A stretch of 10,407 nt of DNA. It comes from Nitrospirota bacterium (GTDB lineage: Bacteria; Nitrospirota; JACRHJ01). This document shows positions 1 through 7,247 of this stretch, one piece after another (position 1 is the first letter of the stretch; every line of letters begins with the position of its first letter). Location of the stretch: contig JAKAHE010000062.1 in the NCBI GenBank assembly GCA_021815285.1, positions 1 through 10,407 on the forward strand. Reading direction: 5' to 3'. The position numbers and the translations under genes were made by a program. The notes under the pieces were generated by a model that saw nothing but the letters and a program-made list of their open reading frames with translations, had not been told where the DNA came from and did not search any database.

Positions 1-184
1 GCGGCTGGGCGGCGAAAACTCCTATTTCGGCGTAAAATCCATAAAACCGTTCATCGGCGAGGCTTCGCGCCCGCTCGAACCGGAAAGGATAAGAGAAGCC
101 GTACGGCTGATGTATGCCACGGCGGCATTGGGAGCGATAACTCTGTGGGCGGCAAGGGTTGCGGCATGGGGGGTTATTAATTAA
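1..184 (+). CDS. cbiB: Adenosylcobinamide-phosphate synthase CbiB, C-terminal end (partial)
   Basis: This reading frame enters from the left edge (first full codon at base 2) and stops at TAA 182-184, giving the last 60 residues of a protein. The fragment starts RLGGENSYFGVKSIKPFIGE, which matches the conserved C-terminal region of the CbiB/CobD family of integral membrane proteins: an RLGG..YFG segment, then a KP.IG motif. It ends with a hydrophobic stretch rich in Ala, Leu and Trp, consistent with a last membrane segment. CbiB joins the aminopropanol phosphate arm to adenosylcobyric acid in cobalamin synthesis. The next gene encodes the decarboxylase that makes that arm and starts one base after this stop, which strongly supports the call. 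Only the C-terminus is visible, so intactness cannot be judged. Confidence 0.85.
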   Translation, partial: RLGGENSYFGVKSIKPFIGEASRPLEPERIREAVRLMYATAALGAITLWAARVAAWGVIN

Positions 185-185
185 C

Positions 186-1280
186 ATGCGTGTTTTTCAA
201 TATACTCGGAACGAGCCGCTGCACGGCGGGAACGTCCTGTATTACTCCAGGAAATACGGCATACCCGCCGGGAAGATTATCGATTTCTCGGCGAGCGTAA
301 ACCCTCTTGGGCCGCCGACTAAATCCCTTGCCGCAATCGAGCGCGCGTTTTCTGAGCTTAACCGGTATCCAGACCCGGATTCAAGCGAGCTTACAGAGAA
401 GCTTGCCGCGCTTCACGGTTTGAAGGAAGATGAGATACTTGTCGGAAACGGCTCGACCGAGCTTATATATCTCCTGCCGCGCTCGCTTGGCGTAAAAAAG
501 GTTATGCTCCTCGCCCCTTCTTTTTCGGATTATGAGCGGGCCTCGTCTCTTGCCGGCGCGAAGGTAATCCGCATGCCCCTGCTGGAGAAAAACAATTTCC
601 GGCCCGACGTGGACGCCATTTCGCGCGGTCTGAAGAAATGCGGGCTTATGTTCATTTGCAACCCGAACAACCCAACGGGGGTCCTGATACCAAGGGAACG
701 GCTCCTGGGCTTACTCTACGAGGCGTCGAGGGCGGGTACGGTTATCTGTATAGACGAGGCGTTTATCGAGTACACCGGCAGGGAGAGCGTGCTTAAAGAG
801 GCCGTAAGGCTTGGGGCGGTGGTTATAAGGAACTTCACGAAGTTTTACGGGATGCCCGGAATCCGCATCGGTTATGCCGCAGGAGACGCAGGGATAATAT
901 CAAGAATGAAGCTTGGACGGGAACCGTGGACGGTAAACTGTCTCGCGCAGGCGGCGGCGCTGGCGGCGCTTGGGGACAGAGAATACGAAAAGGAGACGCT
1001 CGCCAGAAACGAAGTCGAGCGGGATTATATGTTCGAGGCCCTCTCCGGGACGGGCTGGCTTTCGCCTTATCCGTCGTCGGCTAACTTCCTCCTTGTCAAG
1101 ATACTCGGCATGAAGCCAGGTTCGGCGGAGCTTACGGAGCGACTCGCACGGCTCGGTATGCTCGTTCGGGACTGTTCCAATTTTCCTGGGCTTGGCGACA
1201 GGTTCATCAGGGTGGCGATACTTTCCCGCCCGCAGAACAGAAAGTTCATAAAAGTCCTTCAATCCTTTACAACCGCATGA
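186..1280 (+). CDS. cobD: L-threonine-O-3-phosphate decarboxylase CobD (PLP-dependent)
   Basis: This 364-residue fold-type I PLP enzyme probably converts threonine phosphate to (R)-1-amino-2-propanol phosphate, the substrate that CbiB attaches to the corrin. Visible motifs are HGGN near residue 13 and DFSASVNPLG at 33-42 (both typical of CobD), GNGSTE at 88-93 (phosphate/PLP contacts), NPNNPTG at 159-165, DEAF at 190-193, the likely Schiff-base lysine K219 in NFTKFYGMPGIRIGY, and R227. The family is close to histidinol-phosphate aminotransferase (HisC), but the N-terminal HGGN motif and the cbiB neighbour favour CobD. An in-frame TTG at 159 would add nine residues and overlap cbiB. I prefer the ATG at 186 because the family begins shortly before the HGG motif. 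Its ribosome site is poor (a G-run at 168-173, rather far away), so translation probably couples to the cbiB stop at 182-184. Confidence 0.87.
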   Translation: MRVFQYTRNEPLHGGNVLYYSRKYGIPAGKIIDFSASVNPLGPPTKSLAAIERAFSELNRYPDPDSSELTEKLAALHGLKEDEILVGNGSTELIYLLPRSLGVKKVMLLAPSFSDYERASSLAGAKVIRMPLLEKNNFRPDVDAISRGLKKCGLMFICNPNNPTGVLIPRERLLGLLYEASRAGTVICIDEAFIEYTGRESVLKEAVRLGAVVIRNFTKFYGMPGIRIGYAAGDAGIISRMKLGREPWTVNCLAQAAALAALGDREYEKETLARNEVERDYMFEALSGTGWLSPYPSSANFLLVKILGMKPGSAELTERLARLGMLVRDCSNFPGLGDRFIRVAILSRPQNRKFIKVLQSFTTA

Positions 1281-1300
1281 CCCTGTGATACCTTTTTATC

Positions 1301-2422
1301 ATGGCAAAGTCCGCACTATATGACCGGCACAAGGCGCTTCAGGCGAAGTTTGCGGATTTCCATGGATGGGAGATGCCGTTGGAATATTCCGGGGCGGTTA
1401 AAGAGCATACGGCGGTCAGAACCGCCGCCGGGCTTTTCGATGTCAGTCACATGGGCGTAATCGAAGTCGGCGGAGCGGACAGCATCCAGTTGCTTGCGCG
1501 CGCGCTTACTTTCAGCCCGGAATCTTTAAAGCCGGACCATGCGCAGTATGCCTTCCTGCTTAACGAAAATGGAGGGATCAGGGACGATCTGATGGCGTTC
1601 CGGCTGAACGAGGAAAGATTTATACTGGTCGTGAATGCGTCCAACCGGGAGAGGGATTTAAACTGGCTGAAGGAGACAGGGAAGGATTTCAGGGCGGTAT
1701 TGATAGACGACAGCCCGGATACGTGCATCATTGCGCTGCAGGGGCCTGCGTCCTGGGATATTGCATCGGAGACCTTCGGGATAAAACCTTCCGAATTTCC
1801 GTATCATTCATTTATAAATTTTGAATTCTCAGGCTCCGGGGTAATATTGGCCAAGACCGGCTATACCGGAGAGAAAGGATTCGAGATATACGCCCACAGG
1901 AAAATCGCAGGCTCAATATGGGATTTATTGCTGGAGCAAGGCAAAAAGTTCGGCATCATGCCCTGCGGCCTGGCCGCGCGGGACACGCTCCGGCTTGAGA
2001 TGGGTTATCTCCTGCATGGGAACGACATAGACGAGAACACGAATCCAATCGAGGCCGGGTATTCAAATTTCATAGACTTTGAAAATGAGAATTTTATAGG
2101 GCGTGGCGCCATTATCAAAATAAAAGAAGATGGGCCGGAAAGAAGGCTTGTCGGGCTTTCTCTTACAGAGCCGGGCGTGCCGAGGCGCGGCTGTCAAGTT
2201 ATTCTGGAAGGACAAGAGATTGGCATTGTAACGAGTGGTAATTTTTCTCCATCGTTGCACAGGGGTATCGCAATGGCGTATCTCCCGGCCCGCCACCTTG
2301 AATCGGCCAGGGATGTCGCTGTAATTATACACGGGAAGGCGCATACGGCTGAGATTGTCGAGTTCCCATTCTACAGGAAAACCGGCAGGCCGGCCTCAAG
2401 CGGAAAATCGGTTTCAGAATGA
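1301..2422 (+). CDS. gcvT: Glycine cleavage system T protein (aminomethyltransferase)
   Basis: GcvT transfers the methylene group from the aminomethyl-lipoyl arm of the H protein to tetrahydrofolate and releases ammonia. At 373 residues it has the usual family length. Characteristic motifs are DFHGWEMPLEYSG at 19-31, FDVSHMG at 46-52, GGIRDDL at 91-97 (holding the conserved catalytic Asp), TGYTGEKGFE at 186-195, GLAARDTLRLE at 223-233 and an EAG segment near 251. The C-terminal barrel carries VTSGNFSPSL, as expected. The ATG at 1301 follows cobD by 20 bases. No good Shine-Dalgarno sequence precedes it (CCCTGTGATACCTTTTTATC), so coupling to upstream translation is plausible. The stop overlaps the gcvPA start as ATGA. 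The lipoyl carrier gene gcvH is not adjacent. Confidence 0.95.
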   Translation: MAKSALYDRHKALQAKFADFHGWEMPLEYSGAVKEHTAVRTAAGLFDVSHMGVIEVGGADSIQLLARALTFSPESLKPDHAQYAFLLNENGGIRDDLMAFRLNEERFILVVNASNRERDLNWLKETGKDFRAVLIDDSPDTCIIALQGPASWDIASETFGIKPSEFPYHSFINFEFSGSGVILAKTGYTGEKGFEIYAHRKIAGSIWDLLLEQGKKFGIMPCGLAARDTLRLEMGYLLHGNDIDENTNPIEAGYSNFIDFENENFIGRGAIIKIKEDGPERRLVGLSLTEPGVPRRGCQVILEGQEIGIVTSGNFSPSLHRGIAMAYLPARHLESARDVAVIIHGKAHTAEIVEFPFYRKTGRPASSGKSVSE

Positions 2423-3747
2423 GATATATCCAGAATACGCCGGAAGACCGAAGACTGATGCTCGATGCGGCAGGCGTGCGCGAGTTTAAAGACCTGATAA
2501 GGGAAATTCCGGAGGGACTTCTCCTTAAAGAGCCGCTCAGTCTCCCGCCCGCGCTCTCCGAGATGGATCTGATGGCGGAGCTTAAGGAGATTGCCGCGCT
2601 TAACGCAGACGCATCGGAATATGCCTGTTTCATGGGCGGCGGGGCATACGACCACTTTATTCCGTCAGCCGTTCGGTCCATAACGTCCCGCTCGGAGTTC
2701 GCTACGTCTTATACCCCATACCAGGCGGAGGCGAGCCAGGGAACTCTCCAGGCGGCGTTTGAATACCAGAGCATGGTCTGCGAGCTGACCGGCATGGGCG
2801 CGGCGAATGCATCCATGTACGACGGCGCATCCGCAATGGCCGAGGCCGCGCTGATGGCCCAGAGGCTTACAAAAAGGCGGGAGGTTGCCGTCTCCAGGGC
2901 GGCGCATCCAAACTACCGACAGGCGCTTAAAACCTACATGCGCGGAGTAAAGTCCCCGGTGGTGGAAATACCCTGCGACGCTGTCTCCGGGACTACGGAC
3001 ATGCAGGCCCTTGTACAGGACATCGGAGCGGATACCGCTGCCGTGATAATACAATATCCGAACTTCTTCGGCTGCATCGAGGATTTAAAAACCGCCGCCC
3101 AGACCGCGCACGAAAAGGGAGCGCTCCTTGTCGCCGCTATTGACCCTGTTGCCCTTGGGATACTTAAAAGTCCAGGAGAACTTGGGGCCGACATCGTTGT
3201 CGGTGAAGGGCAGGGGCTTGGTAAATCCATGTCCTTCGGCGGGCCGTATCTCGGCATATTCGCGTGCAGGGAGGATTTTATCCGGCAGATGCCGGGGAGG
3301 ATAGTCGGCGAGACGAAGGACCGGCGGGGAAATCGCGGATATGTCCTGACGCTCCAGACGCGCGAACAGCATATCAAAAGGGAACGTGCTACATCCAATA
3401 TCTGCACGAACGAGGCCCTGGTGGCCCTGACGGCGGCAGTTTATCTCTCGCTCATGGGTGGCCGAGGATTGAGAGAAGCGGCGTCACTGTGCCTGCAAAA
3501 ATCCCATTACGCCCTTGACGAACTCAAGAAGAAGGGGATAAAGCCCGCTTTCAATGCGCCGTTCTTTAAGGAATTTGCCGTCTCCGTCAAGGATATTAAG
3601 ACATTGAACAAAAGGCTCCTGAAGAGTAATATAATCGGAGGTCTCGACCTTGGCGATTATTATCCTGAACTGAGCGGCAGGATGCTTATTGCGGTTACGG
3701 AAAAAAGAACCCGGGCGGAGATAGACAGGCTTGTGTCGTCATTCTGA
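2419..3747 (+). CDS. gcvPA: Glycine dehydrogenase (decarboxylating) subunit 1, GcvPA
   Basis: This is the N-terminal half of the split P protein, which decarboxylates glycine and loads the aminomethyl group onto lipoylated GcvH. The 442-residue length is standard for subunit 1. The family opening RYIQNTPEDRR is present, followed by LPPALSE, GGGAYDHFIP at 73-82, TPYQAEASQGTLQA at 99-112 and ASMYDGASA at 131-139. In split systems the PLP-binding lysine lies in subunit 2 (GcvPB), so this protein needs a GcvPB encoded elsewhere; none is in this window. The start codon overlaps the gcvT stop (ATGA, 2419-2422), so the two are translationally coupled. The next gene downstream is an unrelated phosphate transporter, 25 bases away. 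No frameshift or truncation is seen. Confidence 0.95.
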   Translation: MRYIQNTPEDRRLMLDAAGVREFKDLIREIPEGLLLKEPLSLPPALSEMDLMAELKEIAALNADASEYACFMGGGAYDHFIPSAVRSITSRSEFATSYTPYQAEASQGTLQAAFEYQSMVCELTGMGAANASMYDGASAMAEAALMAQRLTKRREVAVSRAAHPNYRQALKTYMRGVKSPVVEIPCDAVSGTTDMQALVQDIGADTAAVIIQYPNFFGCIEDLKTAAQTAHEKGALLVAAIDPVALGILKSPGELGADIVVGEGQGLGKSMSFGGPYLGIFACREDFIRQMPGRIVGETKDRRGNRGYVLTLQTREQHIKRERATSNICTNEALVALTAAVYLSLMGGRGLREAASLCLQKSHYALDELKKKGIKPAFNAPFFKEFAVSVKDIKTLNKRLLKSNIIGGLDLGDYYPELSGRMLIAVTEKRTRAEIDRLVSSF

Positions 3748-3772
3748 TTCTGTATTGTAATTGTGAGTATTT

Positions 3773-5383
3773 ATGACGAGTCTCATGTATTTTTCCCTGT
3801 TCGGCGGACTGATGCTCCTGGTGTACGGCATCCGCCAGACAGGTGAAGGGCTTCAGAAGGCCGCCGGCCCGCATTTAAAACAGGCCCTCAATTATCTCAC
3901 CAGGAACCGCACAAAGGCCCTTCTCCTGGGCATTATAATAACCACGCTCACACAATCCTCCACCGCCACGACAGTCATGCTTGTCGGGTTCGTCAATTCC
4001 GGCATAATGCAGTTCGCCCAGACGCTGGGTGTGATACTTGGCGCGGACATCGGCACAACCGTAACCGTGCAGATAATCGCGTTCAATATCATGGAATACT
4101 CTATACTGCTCATCGGCCTGGGCCTGCTGGGGGTGTACCTCGGGAAGAGCCGGATGTGGAAAGATGCGGGCCAGGCTGTAGTAGGATTCGGTTTTATATT
4201 CCTGTCCATAAAAATAATGTCGGATGCCATGGCCCCGCTCGGAAAATCCGAGATATTCCGCCTCATGCTGGTCATGCTGAAGAATAACCCTATAATAGGG
4301 CTTTTAATCTCCGCCGCCTTTACCGCCCTTGTCCATTCAAGCGCCGCGACGATCGGCGTGGCCCTGAGTCTTGCATCGCAGGGCCTGATAGGCATACATC
4401 AGGCCCTGCCGATTATATTCGGCGCGAACATCGGCACCTGCGCCACTGCCATGTTCATAGGGCTGACAGGCACCGCCGAGGGCAAACGGGTCGCCTACGC
4501 CCATACGCTTTTCAAGGTGATCGGCGTGTTGATATTCTTCCCTCTGATGGGGCCGCTTGCGGACATCGTCCAGCATAGTTCCGACAACGTAATCAGGCAG
4601 ATTGCAAACGCCCACACATTCTTTAACGCCGCGCTGGCCATTATTTTCCTGCCGTTTTCTTCCCTTACAGCAAGATTTCTCGAAAAGACGGTAAAGGGTA
4701 AAAAAGAAGACGAGCCTTTCGGTCCGAAATTCCTCGACGAGGCCGTCCTGACCACGCCGCCGCTTGCCCTGTCCCAGGCGGCGCGGGAGACGCTCCGGAT
4801 GGCCGATATCGTCCAGGACATGCTGGTGAACGTGCCGAAGGCATTTGAGCTTGAGGACGAGGGTTTCATATCCGGCATAGAGGAGACTGACGACCGCGTT
4901 GACAAGCTCGACAGGAGCATAAGGTTTTATCTTGCTAAGATACCCGGTTCGCTTACGGAAGAACAGTCGAGAAGGGAGCTTTCCATAATATCAATTACTT
5001 CGGACCTTGAGAATATCGGGGATACGATAGACAAGAACATAATGTCGCTGGCGAGGAAAAAAATGAGAAACGGGCTTAGTTTTTCCAGGGAAGGACATCT
5101 GGAAATCAGGGATTTCCACCGGAAGGTTGCGGAAAACTTCCAGACGGCGATTGCCGCTTTCACGGCAAACGACCTCGACCTTGCAGAGCGGGTCATGAAG
5201 AACAAGGAAAGGATGGAAGGTCTTGAAAAGGAATACAGGAACGCACATATCGAAAGGTTGAAGGCGGGCCTGAAAGAATCCTTTGAGACAAGCGCCATAC
5301 ACCTCGACATGCTCACATATCTTGAGCGCATAAACACGCACGTAACGCACATGGCATATACGCTCATCGAGGCGAAGGGGTAG
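3773..5383 (+). CDS. Na+/phosphate cotransporter (NptA/YjbB-type) with C-terminal PhoU-like domain
   Basis: This 536-residue inner-membrane protein has the two-repeat architecture of the Na/Pi cotransporter family. Repeat 1 contains TQSSTATT at 60-67 and GADIGTT at 90-96. Repeat 2 contains VHSSAAT at 187-193 and GANIGT at 217-222. Several hydrophobic segments lie between residues 5 and 300. From about residue 335 to the end the protein is charged and helical, matching a cytoplasmic PhoU-like domain, which in this family probably senses phosphate status or gates transport. The likely role is sodium-driven phosphate movement; the direction (import, or export as proposed for YjbB) cannot be told from sequence. 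The start is uncertain: ATG 3773 and ATG 3785 (M5) are both possible and neither has a strong ribosome site. It lies 25 bases after gcvPA and may be read through from it. Confidence 0.92.
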   Translation: MTSLMYFSLFGGLMLLVYGIRQTGEGLQKAAGPHLKQALNYLTRNRTKALLLGIIITTLTQSSTATTVMLVGFVNSGIMQFAQTLGVILGADIGTTVTVQIIAFNIMEYSILLIGLGLLGVYLGKSRMWKDAGQAVVGFGFIFLSIKIMSDAMAPLGKSEIFRLMLVMLKNNPIIGLLISAAFTALVHSSAATIGVALSLASQGLIGIHQALPIIFGANIGTCATAMFIGLTGTAEGKRVAYAHTLFKVIGVLIFFPLMGPLADIVQHSSDNVIRQIANAHTFFNAALAIIFLPFSSLTARFLEKTVKGKKEDEPFGPKFLDEAVLTTPPLALSQAARETLRMADIVQDMLVNVPKAFELEDEGFISGIEETDDRVDKLDRSIRFYLAKIPGSLTEEQSRRELSIISITSDLENIGDTIDKNIMSLARKKMRNGLSFSREGHLEIRDFHRKVAENFQTAIAAFTANDLDLAERVMKNKERMEGLEKEYRNAHIERLKAGLKESFETSAIHLDMLTYLERINTHVTHMAYTLIEAKG

Positions 5384-5398
5384 TTTCTGCTTTTTCGC

Positions 5399-5427
5399 TT
5401 TACATGGCATATCGGAGTTGTTATAAT
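5399..5427 (+). promoter_or_regulatory. Sigma70-type promoter for the ribBA-ribH-nusB-pur block
   Basis: A -35 box TTTACA (5399-5404; five of six match TTGACA) is followed by exactly 17 bases and a perfect -10 box TATAAT (5422-5427). Transcription would begin near 5434, about 39 bases before the preferred ribBA GTG start. It lies in the only gap that separates the transporter from the riboflavin genes. The ATG that opens the longest ribBA reading frame (5404) sits on the last base of the -35 box and so would not be in this transcript. No FMN riboswitch fits in the short leader. Confidence 0.75.
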
Positions 5428-5457
5428 TTTCCTTCCCGAAAATATTCCCCTATAATC

Positions 5458-5463
5458 GGAAGG
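5458..5463 (+). promoter_or_regulatory. Ribosome binding site that decides the ribBA start
   Basis: GGAAGG lies nine bases before the GTG at 5473. No comparable sequence precedes the in-frame ATG at 5404, and the in-frame TTG at 5464 directly abuts this site, so it cannot use it. This supports the shorter 405-residue RibBA. Confidence 0.7.
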
Positions 5464-5472
5464 TTGATTAAA

Positions 5473-6690
5473 GTGACCCGCAGCAAGCAGAAATTCGACA
5501 CCATCGAGGACGCCGTAGCGGATATTCGCGACGGTAAAATGGTAATACTCGTTGACGACGAGGACAGGGAGAACGAGGGCGACCTCACCATGGCGGCGGA
5601 AAAGGTTACGCCGGAAGCGATAAACTTCATGGCGAAATACGGGCGCGGGCTGATATGCCTGTCCATGACCGCCGAAAAAGTTGAAGAGCTTCAGCTCCCG
5701 ATGATGTCTTCAAAAAACACCTCCGCATTCGGCACAGCGTTCACTGTTTCCATAGAGGCCAAAAAAGGCGTATCGACAGGCATTTCCGCAAAGGACAGGG
5801 CCACCACCATCCTTACCGCAGTGCGCGAAGACTGCAAGCCGGAAGACCTTGCCCGCCCCGGTCATATTTTCCCGCTTCGGGCACAGAAAGGCGGCGTTCT
5901 GAGGCGGGCCGGACAGACGGAAGGTTCGGTAGACCTTGCCCGCATAGCCGGGCTTGCCCCATCCGGAGTTATCTGCGAGATAATGAACGAAGACGGGACA
6001 ATGGCCAGGGTTCCCGAACTTGCCGAGTTCGCCAAAGATCACGGGCTTAGAATGGTTACCATAAAATCCCTGATAGAATACAGGATGCGGCGTGAGTCGT
6101 TTGTAAAGAGGGCCGCGGTAACCACCCTCCCTACCGAATACGGCAATTTTACCGCCATAGCGTACGAGAACGACGTTGACGACCTAAACCACCTCGCGCT
6201 TGTCAAGGGAGATATAAAGCCTGGAGACGACGTCCTTGTGCGCGTTCATTCCGAATGCCTGACGGGCGACGTCCTGCATTCCCTGAGGTGCGACTGCGGA
6301 GACCAGCTCCACAAGGCGATGGAGATGATAGAGCAGGAGGGAAAGGGAATTATCCTGTATATGCGGCAGGAGGGCCGGGGAATCGGCCTTGTAAATAAAC
6401 TGCGGGCATACGAGCTCCAGGACAAGGGCATGGATACTGTGGAGGCGAACCTCCAGCTTGGATTCAAGGCGGACTTGAGGGACTATGGCATAGGCGCGCA
6501 GATACTCGTTGACCTGGGCGTCAAGAAAATGCGCCTTATGACTAATAACCCGCGCAAGATTATAGGACTGGAAGGCTATGGTCTGAAGGTGACCGGCAGA
6601 GTGCCGATAGAGATACCGGCCCACGCGACTAACCTGAAATACCTGAAAACGAAGAAGCAGAAACTGGGACATATACTGGAGAACGTGTAA
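5473..6690 (+). CDS. ribBA: Bifunctional 3,4-dihydroxy-2-butanone-4-phosphate synthase / GTP cyclohydrolase II (RibBA)
   Basis: The N-terminal half (residues 1 to about 205) resembles DHBP synthase, which makes the four-carbon riboflavin precursor from ribulose 5-phosphate. It has DDEDRENEGDL at 28-38, RPGHIFPL at 128-135 and NEDGTMAR at 172-179. The C-terminal half resembles GTP cyclohydrolase II, with HSECLTGD at 259-266, the zinc cysteines C262, C273 and C275, and the RQEGRGIGL loop at 298-306. I chose the GTG at 5473 (405 residues): GGAAGG at 5458-5463 is a good ribosome site nine bases upstream, the protein then starts at the usual family position, and the in-frame ATG at 5404 lies inside the promoter. 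One oddity is that the motif normally read as GHTE in DHBP synthase is GQTE here, with Q148 in place of a metal-ligand His. Confidence 0.93.
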   Translation: MTRSKQKFDTIEDAVADIRDGKMVILVDDEDRENEGDLTMAAEKVTPEAINFMAKYGRGLICLSMTAEKVEELQLPMMSSKNTSAFGTAFTVSIEAKKGVSTGISAKDRATTILTAVREDCKPEDLARPGHIFPLRAQKGGVLRRAGQTEGSVDLARIAGLAPSGVICEIMNEDGTMARVPELAEFAKDHGLRMVTIKSLIEYRMRRESFVKRAAVTTLPTEYGNFTAIAYENDVDDLNHLALVKGDIKPGDDVLVRVHSECLTGDVLHSLRCDCGDQLHKAMEMIEQEGKGIILYMRQEGRGIGLVNKLRAYELQDKGMDTVEANLQLGFKADLRDYGIGAQILVDLGVKKMRLMTNNPRKIIGLEGYGLKVTGRVPIEIPAHATNLKYLKTKKQKLGHILENV

Positions 6691-6698
6691 AGGCGGGT

Positions 6699-6749
6699 GG
6701 CCGGGAGCAGGTAACGGATGAGCGGCAAAGTCTGCTGCTAACCCCGGCC
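6699..6749 (+). promoter_or_regulatory. Stem-loop in the ribBA-ribH spacer
   Basis: GGCCGGG (6699-6705) pairs with CCCGGCC (6743-6749), and AGCAG (6706-6710) pairs with CTGCT (6735-6739), leaving a three-base bulge and a 24-base loop. An alternative small hairpin, AGCGGC (6721-6726) with GCTGCT (6734-6739), would compete for the same bases. No T-run follows, so it is not an intrinsic terminator. It ends nine bases before the ribH ribosome site and could affect ribH translation or mRNA processing, or be a dispersed palindromic repeat. The pairing is seen directly; the function is unknown. Confidence 0.5.
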
Positions 6750-6757
6750 CATTCTCG

Positions 6758-6764
6758 AAGGAGG
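6758..6764 (+). promoter_or_regulatory. Strong Shine-Dalgarno sequence of ribH
   Basis: AAGGAGG lies five bases before the ribH ATG. It is by far the strongest ribosome site in the window, suggesting high RibH output. This fits a protein that often assembles into large icosahedral or pentameric particles. Confidence 0.8.
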
Positions 6765-6769
6765 ACTCG

Positions 6770-7240
6770 ATGCCTAAGCAGGTGCAGGGAAACCTGAACG
6801 CCGAGGGACTTAAATTCTGCATTATTGCTTCGCGTTTTAACGATTTTATCACTTCAAAGCTCATGGAGGGCGCGCTTGACGGCCTTGTAAGAAACGGCGC
6901 AAAGGACGGCGATTTGACCGTTGTCAGGGTGCCGGGCGCATTTGAAATACCGGTCACGGCGAAAATCGCAGCTTCTTCCGGGAAATATGACGCCGTAATA
7001 TGTCTCGGGGCGGTAATACGCGGGGCGACTCCGCATTTCGATTATGTCAGCGCGGAGGTTTCCAAGGGCGTCGCGGCTGTAGGCATGGATGCAAAAATCC
7101 CGGTAATATTCGGTGTTTTGACTACCGATTCCATAGAGCAGGCGATAGAGCGCGCCGGGGCGAAGTCCGGTAACAAGGGTTTTGACGCAGCCGTGGCAGC
7201 AATAGAGATGGTAAACCTGTTTAAGGCATTGAAAAAGTAA
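6770..7240 (+). CDS. ribH: 6,7-dimethyl-8-ribityllumazine synthase (RibH)
   Basis: RibH condenses the dihydroxybutanone phosphate made by RibBA with 5-amino-6-ribitylaminouracil to give lumazine, the penultimate riboflavin intermediate. The protein is 156 residues, the normal length. Family motifs are SRFND at 21-25, PGAFEIP at 55-61, GAVIRGATPHFDYV at 80-93 with the catalytic H89, GVLTTD at 115-120 and the ERAGAKSGNKG segment with R128 (phosphate contact). The start is fixed by the AAGGAGG site. It lies 79 bases after ribBA, with a stem-loop between, and 7 bases before nusB. The other riboflavin genes (ribD and riboflavin synthase ribE) are not in the window. Confidence 0.97.
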   Translation: MPKQVQGNLNAEGLKFCIIASRFNDFITSKLMEGALDGLVRNGAKDGDLTVVRVPGAFEIPVTAKIAASSGKYDAVICLGAVIRGATPHFDYVSAEVSKGVAAVGMDAKIPVIFGVLTTDSIEQAIERAGAKSGNKGFDAAVAAIEMVNLFKALKK

Positions 7241-7247
7241 CGGTCTT

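Noticed and set aside
186..1280. Histidinol-phosphate aminotransferase (hisC) as an alternative for cobD
   Set aside because: The HGGN N-terminal motif and the cbiB gene one base upstream fit CobD better, though the two families are related.
2325..3407. Several minus-strand open frames of 90-160 codons under gcvPA
   Set aside because: They are low-complexity, Ser/Arg/Pro-rich shadow translations of a convincing gene on the other strand.
5451..5456. A second TATAAT just before the ribBA ribosome site
   Set aside because: No acceptable -35 box lies 16-18 bases upstream (TTTCCT region), and a start there would leave almost no leader; the 5399-5427 pair is much better.
6691..6769. Possible FMN riboswitch ahead of ribH
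   Set aside because: The spacer is too short and lacks the conserved RFN-element sequence blocks.
6184..6957. A long open frame on the minus strand (257 codons) across ribBA and ribH
   Set aside because: It is antisense to two well-supported genes, has no recognisable domain and no ribosome site logic; GC-rich codon structure of the sense genes explains it.
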